Notes under the pieces: generated by a model
Seen by the model: only the letters and a program-made list of their open reading frames with translations
Told to the model about the DNA's origin: nothing
The model's database searches: none
Translations under genes and position numbers: made by a program
Shown: positions 43,654 to 52,451 of the stretch, in pieces
How the letters are laid out: every line of letters starts with the position of its first letter
Numbering within the stretch: the first letter of the stretch is position 1
NCBI GenBank assembly: GCA_963710625.1
Contig: CAVQBG010000009.1
Location: 62,001-126,000 of the forward strand
Reading direction: 5' to 3'
Source of the DNA: Sva-07 sp963710625
GTDB taxonomy: Bacteria > Actinomycetota > Acidimicrobiia > Acidimicrobiales > Ilumatobacteraceae
DNA length: 64,000 nucleotides

Positions 43654-43708
43654 CCGGCGAGTCTGGCGCGATCGAGTCCGTCACTGTGCACGAGTTCCGT
43701 CGGTGGTC

Positions 43709-43714
43709 TACGGT
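43709..43714 (+). promoter_or_regulatory. -10 box for second LLM gene (leaderless type)
   Basis: TACGGT lies 7 bases before the GTG at 43722. Confidence 0.5.
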
Positions 43715-43721
43715 CGGTGTC

Positions 43722-44507
43722 GTGAAGTTCGGCTTCGTGGTCCCCTGGGGCGACGCCGACGATGTCGGTGATCTCGCCGCTGCTGCCGAAGGCGCGGGCT
43801 GGGACGGGCTCTTCGTCTGGGAACCGGTGTGGGGCGTCGACGCATGGATCTCGCTCGGCCTCGCAGCCGTGCGAACCTCCAAGATCCGCCTCGGCACGCT
43901 GCTCACCCCGCCGTCACGGCGGCGCCCATGGGAACTGGCGAGCCAGGTGGCGACCGTCGACCGCCTCTCCAATGGGCGGGTGACACTGTCGGTCGGCCTG
44001 GGCGCGCTCGACTCCGGCTTCGAGACCTTCGGCGAGGAGTGCGACCGCCGCGTGCGGGCGGAGCTGATGGACGAGTGCCTCGACGTCGTGTGCGGCCTGT
44101 GGGGCGGCCAGCCCTTCCACTTCGACGGCACCCACTACCAGGTGCAGCCCACCGAGTTCCCCACGATCGGCAACGTGGTGCAGAACCCGCGCGTGCCGAT
44201 CTGGTGCGTGGCCGCACTGGGCCGCGAGAAGTCGGTTCGACGCGCGCTGCGGTGGGACGGGATGATCCCGCAGGTCCTCGACGACGGGTCGGTCCGCCAA
44301 CCACACCTCGACGAGGTCGCGTCACTCCGCGACACCGTCGCGGACGACTACGACATCGTCGTCGAGGGGACGATGTCGGAGCACTCGCCCGCTGCGTACG
44401 CCGCTGCCGGCGCGACATGGTGGATCGAGTCGATGTGGGACGCCATGGCAGAACACTCACCGGTGACGGCGGCCTACGATCGGCTCCTCCAGGGCCCGCC
44501 CGCCTGA
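43722..44507 (+). CDS. LLM-class flavin/F420-dependent oxidoreductase, short form
   Basis: This 261-residue luciferase-like protein has KFGFVVPWGDADDVGDLAAA, the typical WDGLFVWEP and IRLGTLLTPPSRRRPW, and LSVGLGALDSGFETFGE. It is shorter than most LLM proteins (about 300-350 residues), lacking part of the C-terminal region. The GTG at 43722 follows TACGGT by 7 bases. A CoA ligase gene follows after 63 bases with its own promoter box. The substrate is unknown. Confidence 0.87.
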   Translation: MKFGFVVPWGDADDVGDLAAAAEGAGWDGLFVWEPVWGVDAWISLGLAAVRTSKIRLGTLLTPPSRRRPWELASQVATVDRLSNGRVTLSVGLGALDSGFETFGEECDRRVRAELMDECLDVVCGLWGGQPFHFDGTHYQVQPTEFPTIGNVVQNPRVPIWCVAALGREKSVRRALRWDGMIPQVLDDGSVRQPHLDEVASLRDTVADDYDIVVEGTMSEHSPAAYAAAGATWWIESMWDAMAEHSPVTAAYDRLLQGPPA

Positions 44508-44557
44508 CCGGGCGCCGGCGAACGTGCGTGGCTGACGCTGCGCCCGCGGTCCAGCGC

Positions 44558-44563
44558 TACCGT
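44558..44563 (+). promoter_or_regulatory. -10 box for acyl-CoA synthetase gene (leaderless type)
   Basis: TACCGT lies 7 bases before the GTG at 44571. Confidence 0.5.
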
Positions 44564-44570
44564 CGTCGAG

Positions 44571-46193
44571 GTGAGCACAACCGACACGGGCTGGAACTTC
44601 GCTGATCTCTGGGAGACGGTGGCACGCCAGATCCCCGACGCCCTCGCCCAACAGCACGGCGATCGCACCCACACCTGGGCCGACTTCAACCGGCGGGCGA
44701 ACGGCGTGGCGGCGACGCTGTTGGGTCCGGACAGCGCCGAACAGGACAAGGTGGCGCAGTACCTCTACAACTCGCCCGAGTACCTCGAGTCGATGTTCGC
44801 GGCGTTCAAGGCGGGCTTCGCCGTCGTCAACACCAACTACCGCTACGCCGCCGACGAGCTCGTGTACCTGTGGGACAACGCCGACGTCACCGCGGTCGTC
44901 TTCCACGGCACGTTCGCCGAGCAGTGCGAGGCGGTGCGCGACCGCGTCCCGATGGTCACGACCTGGCTGTGGGTCGACGACGGCTCGGGGCCATGCCCCG
45001 ACTGGGCCGTGCCGTACGAGGAGGCAGCCCTCGCCGGCACCGACGACAACGTCGAGGGCCCGTGGGGTCGCAGCGGGGACCACCTCCTGCTGCTCTACAC
45101 CGGCGGGACCACCGGCATGCCCAAGGGCGTCATGTGGCGCCAGGACGATCTGTTCGGCGTGCTCGACGCCAACAACAAGAAACGGATGCCACCCGAGCAG
45201 GATCTCGACGCCGTCGCCGACCGGATCGTCAAGGCCGGGCCGCGCAACATGCCCGCGGCGCCGTTGATGCACGGCACCGGACTGTTCAACGCGATCAGCA
45301 ACCTGATGATCGGCGGGTCGATCACCACGATGGTGGGTCGGCACTTCAGCGCCGAGGAGTTCCTCGACGACGTCCAGACGTACGGCATCAACTCGACCTC
45401 GATCGTCGGCGACGCCTTCGCCAAACCGATCCTCCGCGCTCTCGACGCCGAACCGGACCGCTGGGACATCTCGACGCTGCGCGTCATCGTTTCGTCGGGC
45501 GTGATGTGGTCGAAGGAGACCAAGGAGGGCCTGTTGCGCCACAACCCCCGACTGATCATGGTCGACTCGCTCGGATCCAGCGAGGCGATCGGCATGGCGA
45601 CCAACACGACCACGTCGGAGTCGAGCGGCGAGACGGCGAAGTTCGAGCTCAGCCCGACGTCCCGCGTGGTCACCGACGAAGGGCGCGATGTCGTGCCGGG
45701 CTCGGGCGAACTCGGCCGGGTCGCCCTGCGGGGCCGCACGCCGATCGGGTACTACAAGGACGAGGCGAAGTCGGCCCAGACCTTCGTGACGATCGACGGC
45801 GAGCGTTACTCGATCCCAGGCGACTACGCCACGGTCGAAGCCGACGGCACGGTCACCCTGCTCGGTCGCGGCAGCCAGTGCATCAACACCGGCGGTGAGA
45901 AGGTGTATCCCGAAGAGGTCGAGGAATGCCTGAAGCTCCACCCGTCGGTCGCCGACGCCGCCGTGGTCGGCGTCCCCGACGAGAAGTGGGGCGAAGCGAT
46001 CACGGCGCTCGTCGAACCGCACGCCGGCGGCGTCGTCGATCCCACCGTGCTGATCGCACACGTCAAGGGCAGGCTCGCCGCCTACAAGGCACCGAAGAAG
46101 GTCGTTGCCGTCACCTCGGTCGGGCGCGCGGCGAACGGCAAGCTCGACTACAAGAAACTGCGGTCCGACGCCATGGAAGCGCCCGCTGTCTAA
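44571..46193 (+). CDS. Acyl-CoA synthetase (FadD17/FadD19-like)
   Basis: This 540-residue ANL ligase has LLYTGGTTGMPKGVMWRQDD, PLMHGTGLF, SLGSSEAIGM and PGDYATVEADG, and the catalytic Lys in ANGKLDYKKL. The YTGGTTGMPKGVMW variant and overall length match actinobacterial ligases acting on steroid side chains or long-chain acids. The substrate remains an inference. The GTG start follows TACCGT by 7 bases. The stop codon is the first three bases of the next gene's -10 box. Confidence 0.92.
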   Translation: MSTTDTGWNFADLWETVARQIPDALAQQHGDRTHTWADFNRRANGVAATLLGPDSAEQDKVAQYLYNSPEYLESMFAAFKAGFAVVNTNYRYAADELVYLWDNADVTAVVFHGTFAEQCEAVRDRVPMVTTWLWVDDGSGPCPDWAVPYEEAALAGTDDNVEGPWGRSGDHLLLLYTGGTTGMPKGVMWRQDDLFGVLDANNKKRMPPEQDLDAVADRIVKAGPRNMPAAPLMHGTGLFNAISNLMIGGSITTMVGRHFSAEEFLDDVQTYGINSTSIVGDAFAKPILRALDAEPDRWDISTLRVIVSSGVMWSKETKEGLLRHNPRLIMVDSLGSSEAIGMATNTTTSESSGETAKFELSPTSRVVTDEGRDVVPGSGELGRVALRGRTPIGYYKDEAKSAQTFVTIDGERYSIPGDYATVEADGTVTLLGRGSQCINTGGEKVYPEEVEECLKLHPSVADAAVVGVPDEKWGEAITALVEPHAGGVVDPTVLIAHVKGRLAAYKAPKKVVAVTSVGRAANGKLDYKKLRSDAMEAPAV

Positions 46194-46196
46194 CCT
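46191..46196 (+). promoter_or_regulatory. -10 box for HAD gene, overlapping the upstream stop codon
   Basis: TAACCT lies 7 bases before the GTG at 46204, and its TAA is the stop codon of the preceding ligase gene. Confidence 0.5.
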
Positions 46197-46203
46197 GTTC
46201 GAC

Positions 46204-46971
46204 GTGACGGGGACAGTGACGGGGACATCGGCCGACCATGTGGCGGCGTTTGATTGGCGGGGGTTCGGTGCCGTCCTGTTCGACCTCGACGGGGTGATCA
46301 CGCCGACCGCGTCGATTCACGAGCACGCCTGGGGTGAGCTGTTCGCCGAATTCGACTACACCGAGGCCGACTATCTCGCTCACATCGATGGCAAGCCCCG
46401 CTACGACGGCGTGCGCTCGTTCCTCGCTTCGCGCGACGTGGTGCTGCCCGAAGGCGACCCGACCGATCCGCCGGGCACCGGCACGGTGTGTGCGATGGGC
46501 AACCGCAAGAACGAACTCTTCAACACGATCCTGGCCCGCGACGGCATCGCTCCGTACGGCGGGTCGGCGGCGACGCTCGACCTGCTCGCCGACCTCGACA
46601 TCCCGGCGGCGATCGTGTCGTCGTCGAAGAACGCCCGCACCGTGCTGGAAGCGGCCGGCCTGGCGACCCGATTCGACGTGGTCGTCGACGGTGTGGTCGC
46701 GGTCGAACGACGCATCGAGGGCAAGCCGGCGCCGGACATGTTCCTCGAGGCCGCCGCCGAACTCGACGTCCCTGCCGATCGGTGTGTCGTGGTGGAGGAC
46801 GCGGTGTCCGGCGTGGCGGCCGGCGCTGCCGGCGGATTCGCCGCGGTGATCGGCGTCGACCGTGGCGCCGGGCACGTCGCACTGCTCGACCATGGCGCGA
46901 CCCTGGTGGTCGACGACCTCGCCGAGCTCCTCCCCGCCGAGCGGGAGACCACCGGGTCGGCGAGCGGATGA
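46204..46971 (+). CDS. HAD-superfamily hydrolase, beta-phosphoglucomutase-like
   Basis: This 255-residue protein has all HAD motifs: the nucleophile Asp27 in LFDLDGVI, SSSKNA (motif II), the Lys in EGKPAPDMF (motif III) and EDAVSGVAAGAAGG (motif IV). A cap domain lies between motifs I and II. The gene overlaps a GH65 phosphorylase gene (ATGA), an arrangement in which the HAD protein usually converts beta-glucose 1-phosphate to glucose 6-phosphate. The GTG start follows TAACCT by 7 bases. Confidence 0.9.
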   Translation: MTGTVTGTSADHVAAFDWRGFGAVLFDLDGVITPTASIHEHAWGELFAEFDYTEADYLAHIDGKPRYDGVRSFLASRDVVLPEGDPTDPPGTGTVCAMGNRKNELFNTILARDGIAPYGGSAATLDLLADLDIPAAIVSSSKNARTVLEAAGLATRFDVVVDGVVAVERRIEGKPAPDMFLEAAAELDVPADRCVVVEDAVSGVAAGAAGGFAAVIGVDRGAGHVALLDHGATLVVDDLAELLPAERETTGSASG

Positions 46972-49349
46972 ACCGGCACCCGGCACCGGACGGGCTGCCC
47001 ACCCACCGTTTCCCGGTCGAGCCGTGGCGGCTGGTGGAACGCACCTACTCGAGTGACGACCTCGGTCTCACCGAGACCCTGTTCGCGCTCGGCAACGGGT
47101 ACCTCGGCATGCGCGCCAACCCCGAGGAGGGGCGCGAGGCGCACAGCCACGGCACCTACCTGAACGGGTTCCACGAGACCTGGCGGATCCTGCACGCCGA
47201 GGACGCGTTCGGGTTCGCGAAGACGGGCCAGACCCTCGTCAACGTCCCGGATGCGAAGCTGATGAAGCTGTACATCGACGATGAACCGCTGCTGCTGTCG
47301 TCCGCCGACCTCGACAGCTACGAGCGCGCCGTCGACTTCCGCAACGGGGTGCTCACCCGCGACATCGTGTGGCGGACGCCGGCGGGCAAGCGGGTGCGCG
47401 TGTCCTCGCAGCGCATGGTCAGTTTCGTGCACCGCCACCTGGCCGTGATGACCTTCGAAGTGACCCTGCTCGACGCGGCCGCTCCGGTCGTCGTCTCCTC
47501 CCAGCTGCTCAACCGCCAGGACGGCGAGGACGAGTACCACGTGCGTGCTGCCGCGCTCGGCGAGGGCCAGGATCCGCGGCAGGCGCGCAAGTTCGACCAC
47601 CGCGTGCTCGATCCTCGGCTCCAGCGGGAGAAGGACAACGAGATCGTGCTCGGCTACCGCTGCGCCAACAGCCGGATGACCCTGGCCTGCGGCACCCGCC
47701 ACCACATCGACACGTCCTGTCAGGTCGAGGTGACGACCGACGTCGGTCCCGACCTCGCCAAGACCGTGTTCACCGTACGCGCCACCCCGGGCGATCCGAT
47801 CAAGATCACCAAGCTCGTGTCGTACCACTCGTCGAGCGGGGTACCGGCCGAGGAACTCGCCGACCGCTGCTCGCGCACGCTGCACCGCGCGGAGTCCGAT
47901 GGCATCGAGCAGCTCGTGACCGAGCAACGCGCCTGGCTCGACGAGTTCTGGTCGAGCGCCGACATCGAACTGCGCGGCGACGACCAGGCCCAGCAGGCGC
48001 TTCGCTGGAACCTCTTCCAGCTCGCGCAGGCGTCGGCGCGCACCCAGGAGCAGGGGATCCCGGCCAAGGGCGTCACCGGGGGCGGCTACGACGGCCACTA
48101 CTTCTGGGACACCGAGGTGTACGTCGCGCCGTTCCTCGCGTACGCGACCCCGGAAGCGGCCCGCAAGATCCTCCGGTTCCGCTGGAAGATGCTCGACGCG
48201 GCACGCATGCGGGCGCGGGAGATGAGCCAGAAGGGCGCCCTGTATCCGTGGCGCACCATCAACGGTGAGGAGGCCTCGGCGTACTACGCCGCCGGCACGG
48301 CGCAGTACCACATCAACGCGGCCGTCGTGCTGGCGCTGCGCCGTTACCTCGAGGCGTCGGGCGACATCGACTTCCTCTCACACGAGGGCGCCGAGATGCT
48401 CGTGGAAACCGCCCGCTTGTGGGCCGACCTCGGCTTCTACGGCAGCAACGGCTCGCGGAGCTTCCACGTCCACCGGGTCACCGGACCCGACGAGTACACG
48501 ACCGTCGTCAACGACAACTTCTACACGAACGTCATGGCGAGGTTCAATCTCCGCTACGCGGCTCGGACCGTCCGATTCCTCGCGAACTGGAACCCGGAGG
48601 CGTTCGAGGAGCTGTGCCGAGCGACCGACCTCGACGTGCAGGAACTCGACGACTGGGACGCGGCCGCCGATGCGATGTTCCTTCCGTTCGACGACGAACT
48701 GGGCATCAATCCGCAGGACTCGGAATTCCTCGATCTGGAGCCGTGGGACTGGGAGACCACCCCGCCGGAGAAGTTCCCGCTGCTGCTGCACTACCACCCG
48801 TTGGTGATCTATCGACACCAGGTGCTCAAGCAGGCCGACGTCGTCCTGGCGATGTTCCTGCGTTCCGAACGCTTCCCGGTGGAACAGAAGCGCCGCAACT
48901 TCGACTACTACGACCCGATCACCACCGGCGACTCGTCGTTGTCGGCGTGTGTCCAGGCGGTCGTGGCTGCCGAGGTCGGCTACGAGGCCCTGGCGCTCGA
49001 GTACTTCACCCGCTCGCTCTATCTGGACCTCTGCGACTCGCACGGCAACACGGCCGACGGCGTCCACGTCGCCTCCACCGGCGGTGTCTGGGCGGGCATC
49101 GTGCACGGCTTCGCCGGGATGGTCGAACAGGGCGACCACCTCGAGTTCTCACCGCGCCTGCCGAGGTCGTGGGACGGCGTCACGTTCCATCTGCTCCGAC
49201 ACGGCTCGAAGCTGCGCGTCGAACTCGACCCCGACGGCCTGACGCTCACGCTGCTCAGCGGGTCGGGCGTGCCGATCCGTGACGGCGACGAGAACGTGCT
49301 CGTCACGATGGACGAGCCGTATCGGATCGCGCGCGCCGACGCCGACTGA
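46968..49349 (+). CDS. GH65 disaccharide phosphorylase (trehalose/maltose/kojibiose type)
   Basis: This 793-residue inverting phosphorylase cleaves an alpha-glucosyl disaccharide with phosphate to glucose and beta-glucose 1-phosphate. The N-terminal beta-sandwich has TLFALGNGYLGMRANPEEG, and the alpha/alpha barrel has GYDGHYFWDTEVYVAPFLA. The general acid is the Glu in RVTGPDEYTTVVNDNFYTN. Phosphate-binding SLSACVQAVVAAEVG and the substrate loop near KQADVVLAMFL are also visible. The ATG at 46968 overlaps the HAD stop. Which disaccharide is used is not decidable here; trehalose is the most common case. Confidence 0.93.
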   Translation: MNRHPAPDGLPTHRFPVEPWRLVERTYSSDDLGLTETLFALGNGYLGMRANPEEGREAHSHGTYLNGFHETWRILHAEDAFGFAKTGQTLVNVPDAKLMKLYIDDEPLLLSSADLDSYERAVDFRNGVLTRDIVWRTPAGKRVRVSSQRMVSFVHRHLAVMTFEVTLLDAAAPVVVSSQLLNRQDGEDEYHVRAAALGEGQDPRQARKFDHRVLDPRLQREKDNEIVLGYRCANSRMTLACGTRHHIDTSCQVEVTTDVGPDLAKTVFTVRATPGDPIKITKLVSYHSSSGVPAEELADRCSRTLHRAESDGIEQLVTEQRAWLDEFWSSADIELRGDDQAQQALRWNLFQLAQASARTQEQGIPAKGVTGGGYDGHYFWDTEVYVAPFLAYATPEAARKILRFRWKMLDAARMRAREMSQKGALYPWRTINGEEASAYYAAGTAQYHINAAVVLALRRYLEASGDIDFLSHEGAEMLVETARLWADLGFYGSNGSRSFHVHRVTGPDEYTTVVNDNFYTNVMARFNLRYAARTVRFLANWNPEAFEELCRATDLDVQELDDWDAAADAMFLPFDDELGINPQDSEFLDLEPWDWETTPPEKFPLLLHYHPLVIYRHQVLKQADVVLAMFLRSERFPVEQKRRNFDYYDPITTGDSSLSACVQAVVAAEVGYEALALEYFTRSLYLDLCDSHGNTADGVHVASTGGVWAGIVHGFAGMVEQGDHLEFSPRLPRSWDGVTFHLLRHGSKLRVELDPDGLTLTLLSGSGVPIRDGDENVLVTMDEPYRIARADAD

Positions 49350-49372
49350 CCAACGGTGCGAGAATCGGGGGC

Positions 49373-50167
49373 ATGACATCGCCGGACGGACCGCTCGACG
49401 GGCGGGTCGCGCTGGTCACCGGCGTGTCGCGTTCGATCGGTATCGGCGCCGCCGTCGCACACCGGCTCCACGACCTCGGAGCGACCCTCGCCGCAACCGG
49501 ATGGTCGCCCCACGACGCAGAGATGCCGTGGGGCGGGGCTCCCGTGGGCCCGCTCCCGTTCTCCGTCGGCCAGCACGACCTCTCCGATCCGGATGTCCCT
49601 GCGGGCCTGATCGACGAGGTGGTCGACACGCACGGTCGAATCGACATCGTGGTCGCCGTGCATGCCCGATCGTCCCACGCCTCGTTCGCGGAGGTGACCG
49701 CGGCCGAACTCGACCGGTGCTGGGCGGCCAACGTGCGCAGCGTCGTGCTGCTGGCCCAGCGCCTCGCCGAACGTCACGAGCCGGCACCTCCCGACTCGGC
49801 ACCGACCGGCCGGATGCTGTGGTTCACGAGCGGCCAGCACCTCGGCCCGATGGACGGCGAGATCGCCTACGCCGTCTCCAAGGGCGCGCTGCACCAGATG
49901 ACGAGATCGGTCGACCACGCGCTCTCGGCCCGCCGGATCATCGCGAACTGCATCAACCCCGGACCGGTCGACACCGGCTATGCCGAGGGAGACACCCATG
50001 CCACGGTCGCTCGGATGTTTCCGGACGGACGCTGGGGCACACCGAGCGACATCGCCGACGTCGTCGGGTTTCTCGTGAGCGATGAGGGAGCGTGGATTCG
50101 TGGCCAGGTCCTCGATGTCGAAGGCGGCTTCGATCGATTCGCGTGGCACAACGTCCACGACCGGTGA
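49373..50167 (+). CDS. SDR family oxidoreductase, atypical
   Basis: This is a 264-residue short-chain dehydrogenase-like protein. The cofactor motif is altered (TGVSRSIGIGAA), the usual NNAG is replaced by AVHAR, but the catalytic YAVSKGAL and NPGPVDTGYAEG are kept. It ends in the SDR tail IRGQVLDVEGGF. The changed motifs suggest a divergent substrate or a FabG-like non-canonical member. It starts 23 bases after the GH65 gene, so it may be read through from it, but no functional link is evident. Confidence 0.85.
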   Translation: MTSPDGPLDGRVALVTGVSRSIGIGAAVAHRLHDLGATLAATGWSPHDAEMPWGGAPVGPLPFSVGQHDLSDPDVPAGLIDEVVDTHGRIDIVVAVHARSSHASFAEVTAAELDRCWAANVRSVVLLAQRLAERHEPAPPDSAPTGRMLWFTSGQHLGPMDGEIAYAVSKGALHQMTRSVDHALSARRIIANCINPGPVDTGYAEGDTHATVARMFPDGRWGTPSDIADVVGFLVSDEGAWIRGQVLDVEGGFDRFAWHNVHDR

Positions 50168-50204
50168 CCTCGACCGACATTTCGCCGGACGCCGAACGCA
50201 CCGT

Positions 50205-50210
50205 TAGCGT
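50205..50210 (+). promoter_or_regulatory. -10 box for second SDR gene (leaderless type)
   Basis: TAGCGT lies 8 bases before the ATG at 50219. Confidence 0.45.
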
Positions 50211-50218
50211 TGGACCCC

Positions 50219-51115
50219 ATGACTGATCTCGGATTCGACGGCAAGGTAGCGATCATCACGGGCGCCGGCGGCGGCCTCGGACGGCAGCATGCGCTGATGA
50301 TGGCCAAGCGCGGTGCGCTCATCGTGGTCAACGACCTCGGGGGCTCCGTCGACGGAACGGGTTCGGACAAGGGCGCCGCCCAGCTCGTGGTCGACGAGAT
50401 CACCGCCGCGGGTGGCGAGGCCGTCGCCAACACCGACTCGGTGGCGACACCCGAGGGTGGCGCGGCGATCGTCCAGAGCGCCGTCGACGCGTTCGGCAAG
50501 GTCGACATCGTCATCAACAACGCCGGCATCCTGCGCGACAAGTCGTTCCACAACATGGACGCCGACCTGTTCGATCCGGTGATCGACGTCCACCTGCGCG
50601 GCGCGTTCAACGTCACCCAGCCCGCCTGGAAGATCATGCGCGACCAGGGGTACGGCCGCATCGTGTCGACGTCGTCGGCCGCCGGCATCTTCGGCAACTT
50701 CGGCCAGGCCAACTACGGCGCCGCCAAGATGGGGCTCGTCGGGTTCACCAACGTGCTCGCGGTCGAGGGAGCGAAGTACAACATCAAGGCCAACGCGATC
50801 GCTCCGCTCGCCAAGACCCGCATGACCGAGGACCTGCTCGGCGGGCTCGGCGACAAGCTGAATCCCGAGCTCGTGTCGCCGCTGGTCACCTACCTCGCCC
50901 ACGAGTCGTGTGAGGCGACCGGCCGGGTCTTCTCGGTCGGCGGCGGCCGGGTGGCCGAGGTGTTCATCGCCGAGGCGGTCGGCTACACCAACACCACCGA
51001 CCTCACGCCCGAGGACCTCGCCGCGAACTGGGACAAGGTCACCGACCAGGCGGGCTACAGCGTTCCCGCCAGCATCGCCGAAGAGACGGCGATGTTCCTC
51101 GGCGCCCTTTCCTGA
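50219..51115 (+). CDS. SDR family 3-hydroxyacyl-CoA dehydrogenase-like
   Basis: This 298-residue SDR has TGAGGGLGRQHAL, the MFE-2-type NDLGGS, INNAGILRDKSF and the catalytic YGAAKMG. It is a close relative of the SDR encoded at 21323-22249. It likely oxidises a (3R)-hydroxyacyl-CoA. A hairpin follows its stop by 20 bases, and an acyl-CoA dehydrogenase gene lies downstream. TAGCGT lies 8 bases before the ATG. Confidence 0.9.
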   Translation: MTDLGFDGKVAIITGAGGGLGRQHALMMAKRGALIVVNDLGGSVDGTGSDKGAAQLVVDEITAAGGEAVANTDSVATPEGGAAIVQSAVDAFGKVDIVINNAGILRDKSFHNMDADLFDPVIDVHLRGAFNVTQPAWKIMRDQGYGRIVSTSSAAGIFGNFGQANYGAAKMGLVGFTNVLAVEGAKYNIKANAIAPLAKTRMTEDLLGGLGDKLNPELVSPLVTYLAHESCEATGRVFSVGGGRVAEVFIAEAVGYTNTTDLTPEDLAANWDKVTDQAGYSVPASIAEETAMFLGALS

Positions 51116-51135
51116 GCCCCCGTCCGCCAACCACG

Positions 51136-51182
51136 TTCTCGTGAACTCGTGCGCGCCCTGAACGCGTAGGAGTACACGAGAA
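51136..51182 (+). terminator. Hairpin after SDR gene
   Basis: TTCTCGTGAACTC and GAGTACACGAGAA pair at 12 of 13 positions across a 21-base loop that can itself extend the stem. It starts 20 bases after the SDR stop. There is no T-run. It probably separates this transcript from the acyl-CoA dehydrogenase gene. Confidence 0.5.
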
Positions 51183-51230
51183 GGTCGGGCCGGGTCGTCC
51201 GGGCCGCCGGGAGGCCGCGACACTGGCGGC

Positions 51231-52364
51231 GTGATCACCGTCGACGACTTCCAGCGCGACGCCGCAGCGTGGTTGGCCGACCACGCCGGCGACGCTCCAC
51301 GCGACTACGGCGCGATCTGCCCACCCGACCTCGTCGACGCGGGCCTCGCCTGGCAACGCCGGCTGACCGATGCCGGCTGGGCGGGGATCCACTGGCCGGT
51401 CGAGCGCGGTGGGCGGGGGCTGACGGCGGAACACAACGGCGTGTGGCTGCTCGAGTGCGCCCGCGCCGGCGTGCCTGCGGTGTTCAACATGGTCGGCTTC
51501 GTGCTCGCCGGCGGCGCGGTACTGCGCTACGGCACCCCGGAGCAACAGGCGGACCATCTTCGTGCGACGCTCGCGACCGACCACGTGTGGTGCCAGCTGT
51601 TCTCCGAGCCCGGCGCCGGGAGTGACCTCGGCTCGTTGGCGACCCGCGCCGAACTCGACGGCGACCGTTATGTCGTCAACGGTCAGAAGGTGTGGTGCTC
51701 GGGTGGCCGGTACTCCAACTGGGGCATCCTGATGGCGCGCACCCGTCCCATCGACCCGACCGGCGAACACGGCGCTCCGAAACACGAGGGCATCTCGTTC
51801 TTCCTCTGCCCGATGGACCTGCCGGGCATCGAGGTGCGACCACTGAAGCAGATGACCGGCGGGTCCGAGTTCGACGAGGTGTTCTTCACCGACGTCGAGT
51901 TGCCGGTGGACTGCCTGCTCGGGCCGGCCCACCGTGGCTGGGGGGTCGGGATGGCGGTGCTCACCAGCGAGCGCGGGCACATCGGCACCTCGGTGATCGG
52001 GCTCGAGCGCCGTCTCGACCAGATGTCCCGACTCGCCGAGGGTCGCGAGCTGACCACGATCGGCCGAGACGCGTTGGCAACCCTGCTGAGCCGGGGCACC
52101 GCCGCGAAGGCGATGGCCCAGCGGCAGGGCCCGATCGCGTCGACCGCTGCGTCGCTGATGAAGCTCGGGATCACCGAGATGATGTTCGACGTCGCGATGC
52201 TCCGCGGCGACATCGCCGGTGCCGCGGCGATGCTCGACGGCCCGGACTCGGCGGGGATGCTGGCGGCCCCCGGTGGCCGGATCGCGGGCGGCACCAGTCA
52301 GGTCCAGCGCAACATCATCGGCGAACGCCTCCTCGGCCTCCCCCGCGAACCCAAGCCCGCCTGA
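51231..52364 (+). CDS. Acyl-CoA dehydrogenase (FadE-like)
   Basis: This 377-residue FAD enzyme introduces a trans-2 double bond into an acyl-CoA. Family stretches are WCQLFSEPGAGSDLGSL (FAD/substrate binding), VNGQKVWCSGGRYSNWGIL, and the C-terminal GGTSQVQRNIIGERLLGLP. It resembles the actinobacterial FadE subunits that work as heteromeric complexes, though no second subunit is adjacent. The GTG start follows a GACACT hexamer by 6 bases. A palindromic repeat begins 10 bases after the stop. Confidence 0.92.
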   Translation: MITVDDFQRDAAAWLADHAGDAPRDYGAICPPDLVDAGLAWQRRLTDAGWAGIHWPVERGGRGLTAEHNGVWLLECARAGVPAVFNMVGFVLAGGAVLRYGTPEQQADHLRATLATDHVWCQLFSEPGAGSDLGSLATRAELDGDRYVVNGQKVWCSGGRYSNWGILMARTRPIDPTGEHGAPKHEGISFFLCPMDLPGIEVRPLKQMTGGSEFDEVFFTDVELPVDCLLGPAHRGWGVGMAVLTSERGHIGTSVIGLERRLDQMSRLAEGRELTTIGRDALATLLSRGTAAKAMAQRQGPIASTAASLMKLGITEMMFDVAMLRGDIAGAAAMLDGPDSAGMLAAPGGRIAGGTSQVQRNIIGERLLGLPREPKPA

Positions 52365-52373
52365 CGACGGGTC

Positions 52374-52402
52374 TCACGTCCGGGGTCTGACCCCAGACGT
52401 GA
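52374..52402. repeat. Palindromic REP-like element, copy 8 (TCACGTC-arm type)
   Basis: TCACGTC and GACGTGA flank C-GGGGTC-T-GACCCC-A. The core is identical to the other copies while the paired arms are different. It lies between the acyl-CoA dehydrogenase stop and the hydrolase gene. Confidence 0.9.
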
Positions 52403-52451
52403 CGATTCGCAGAGGTTGATCGTGCGCCACCATGATGACCCGGTGCGCGTC

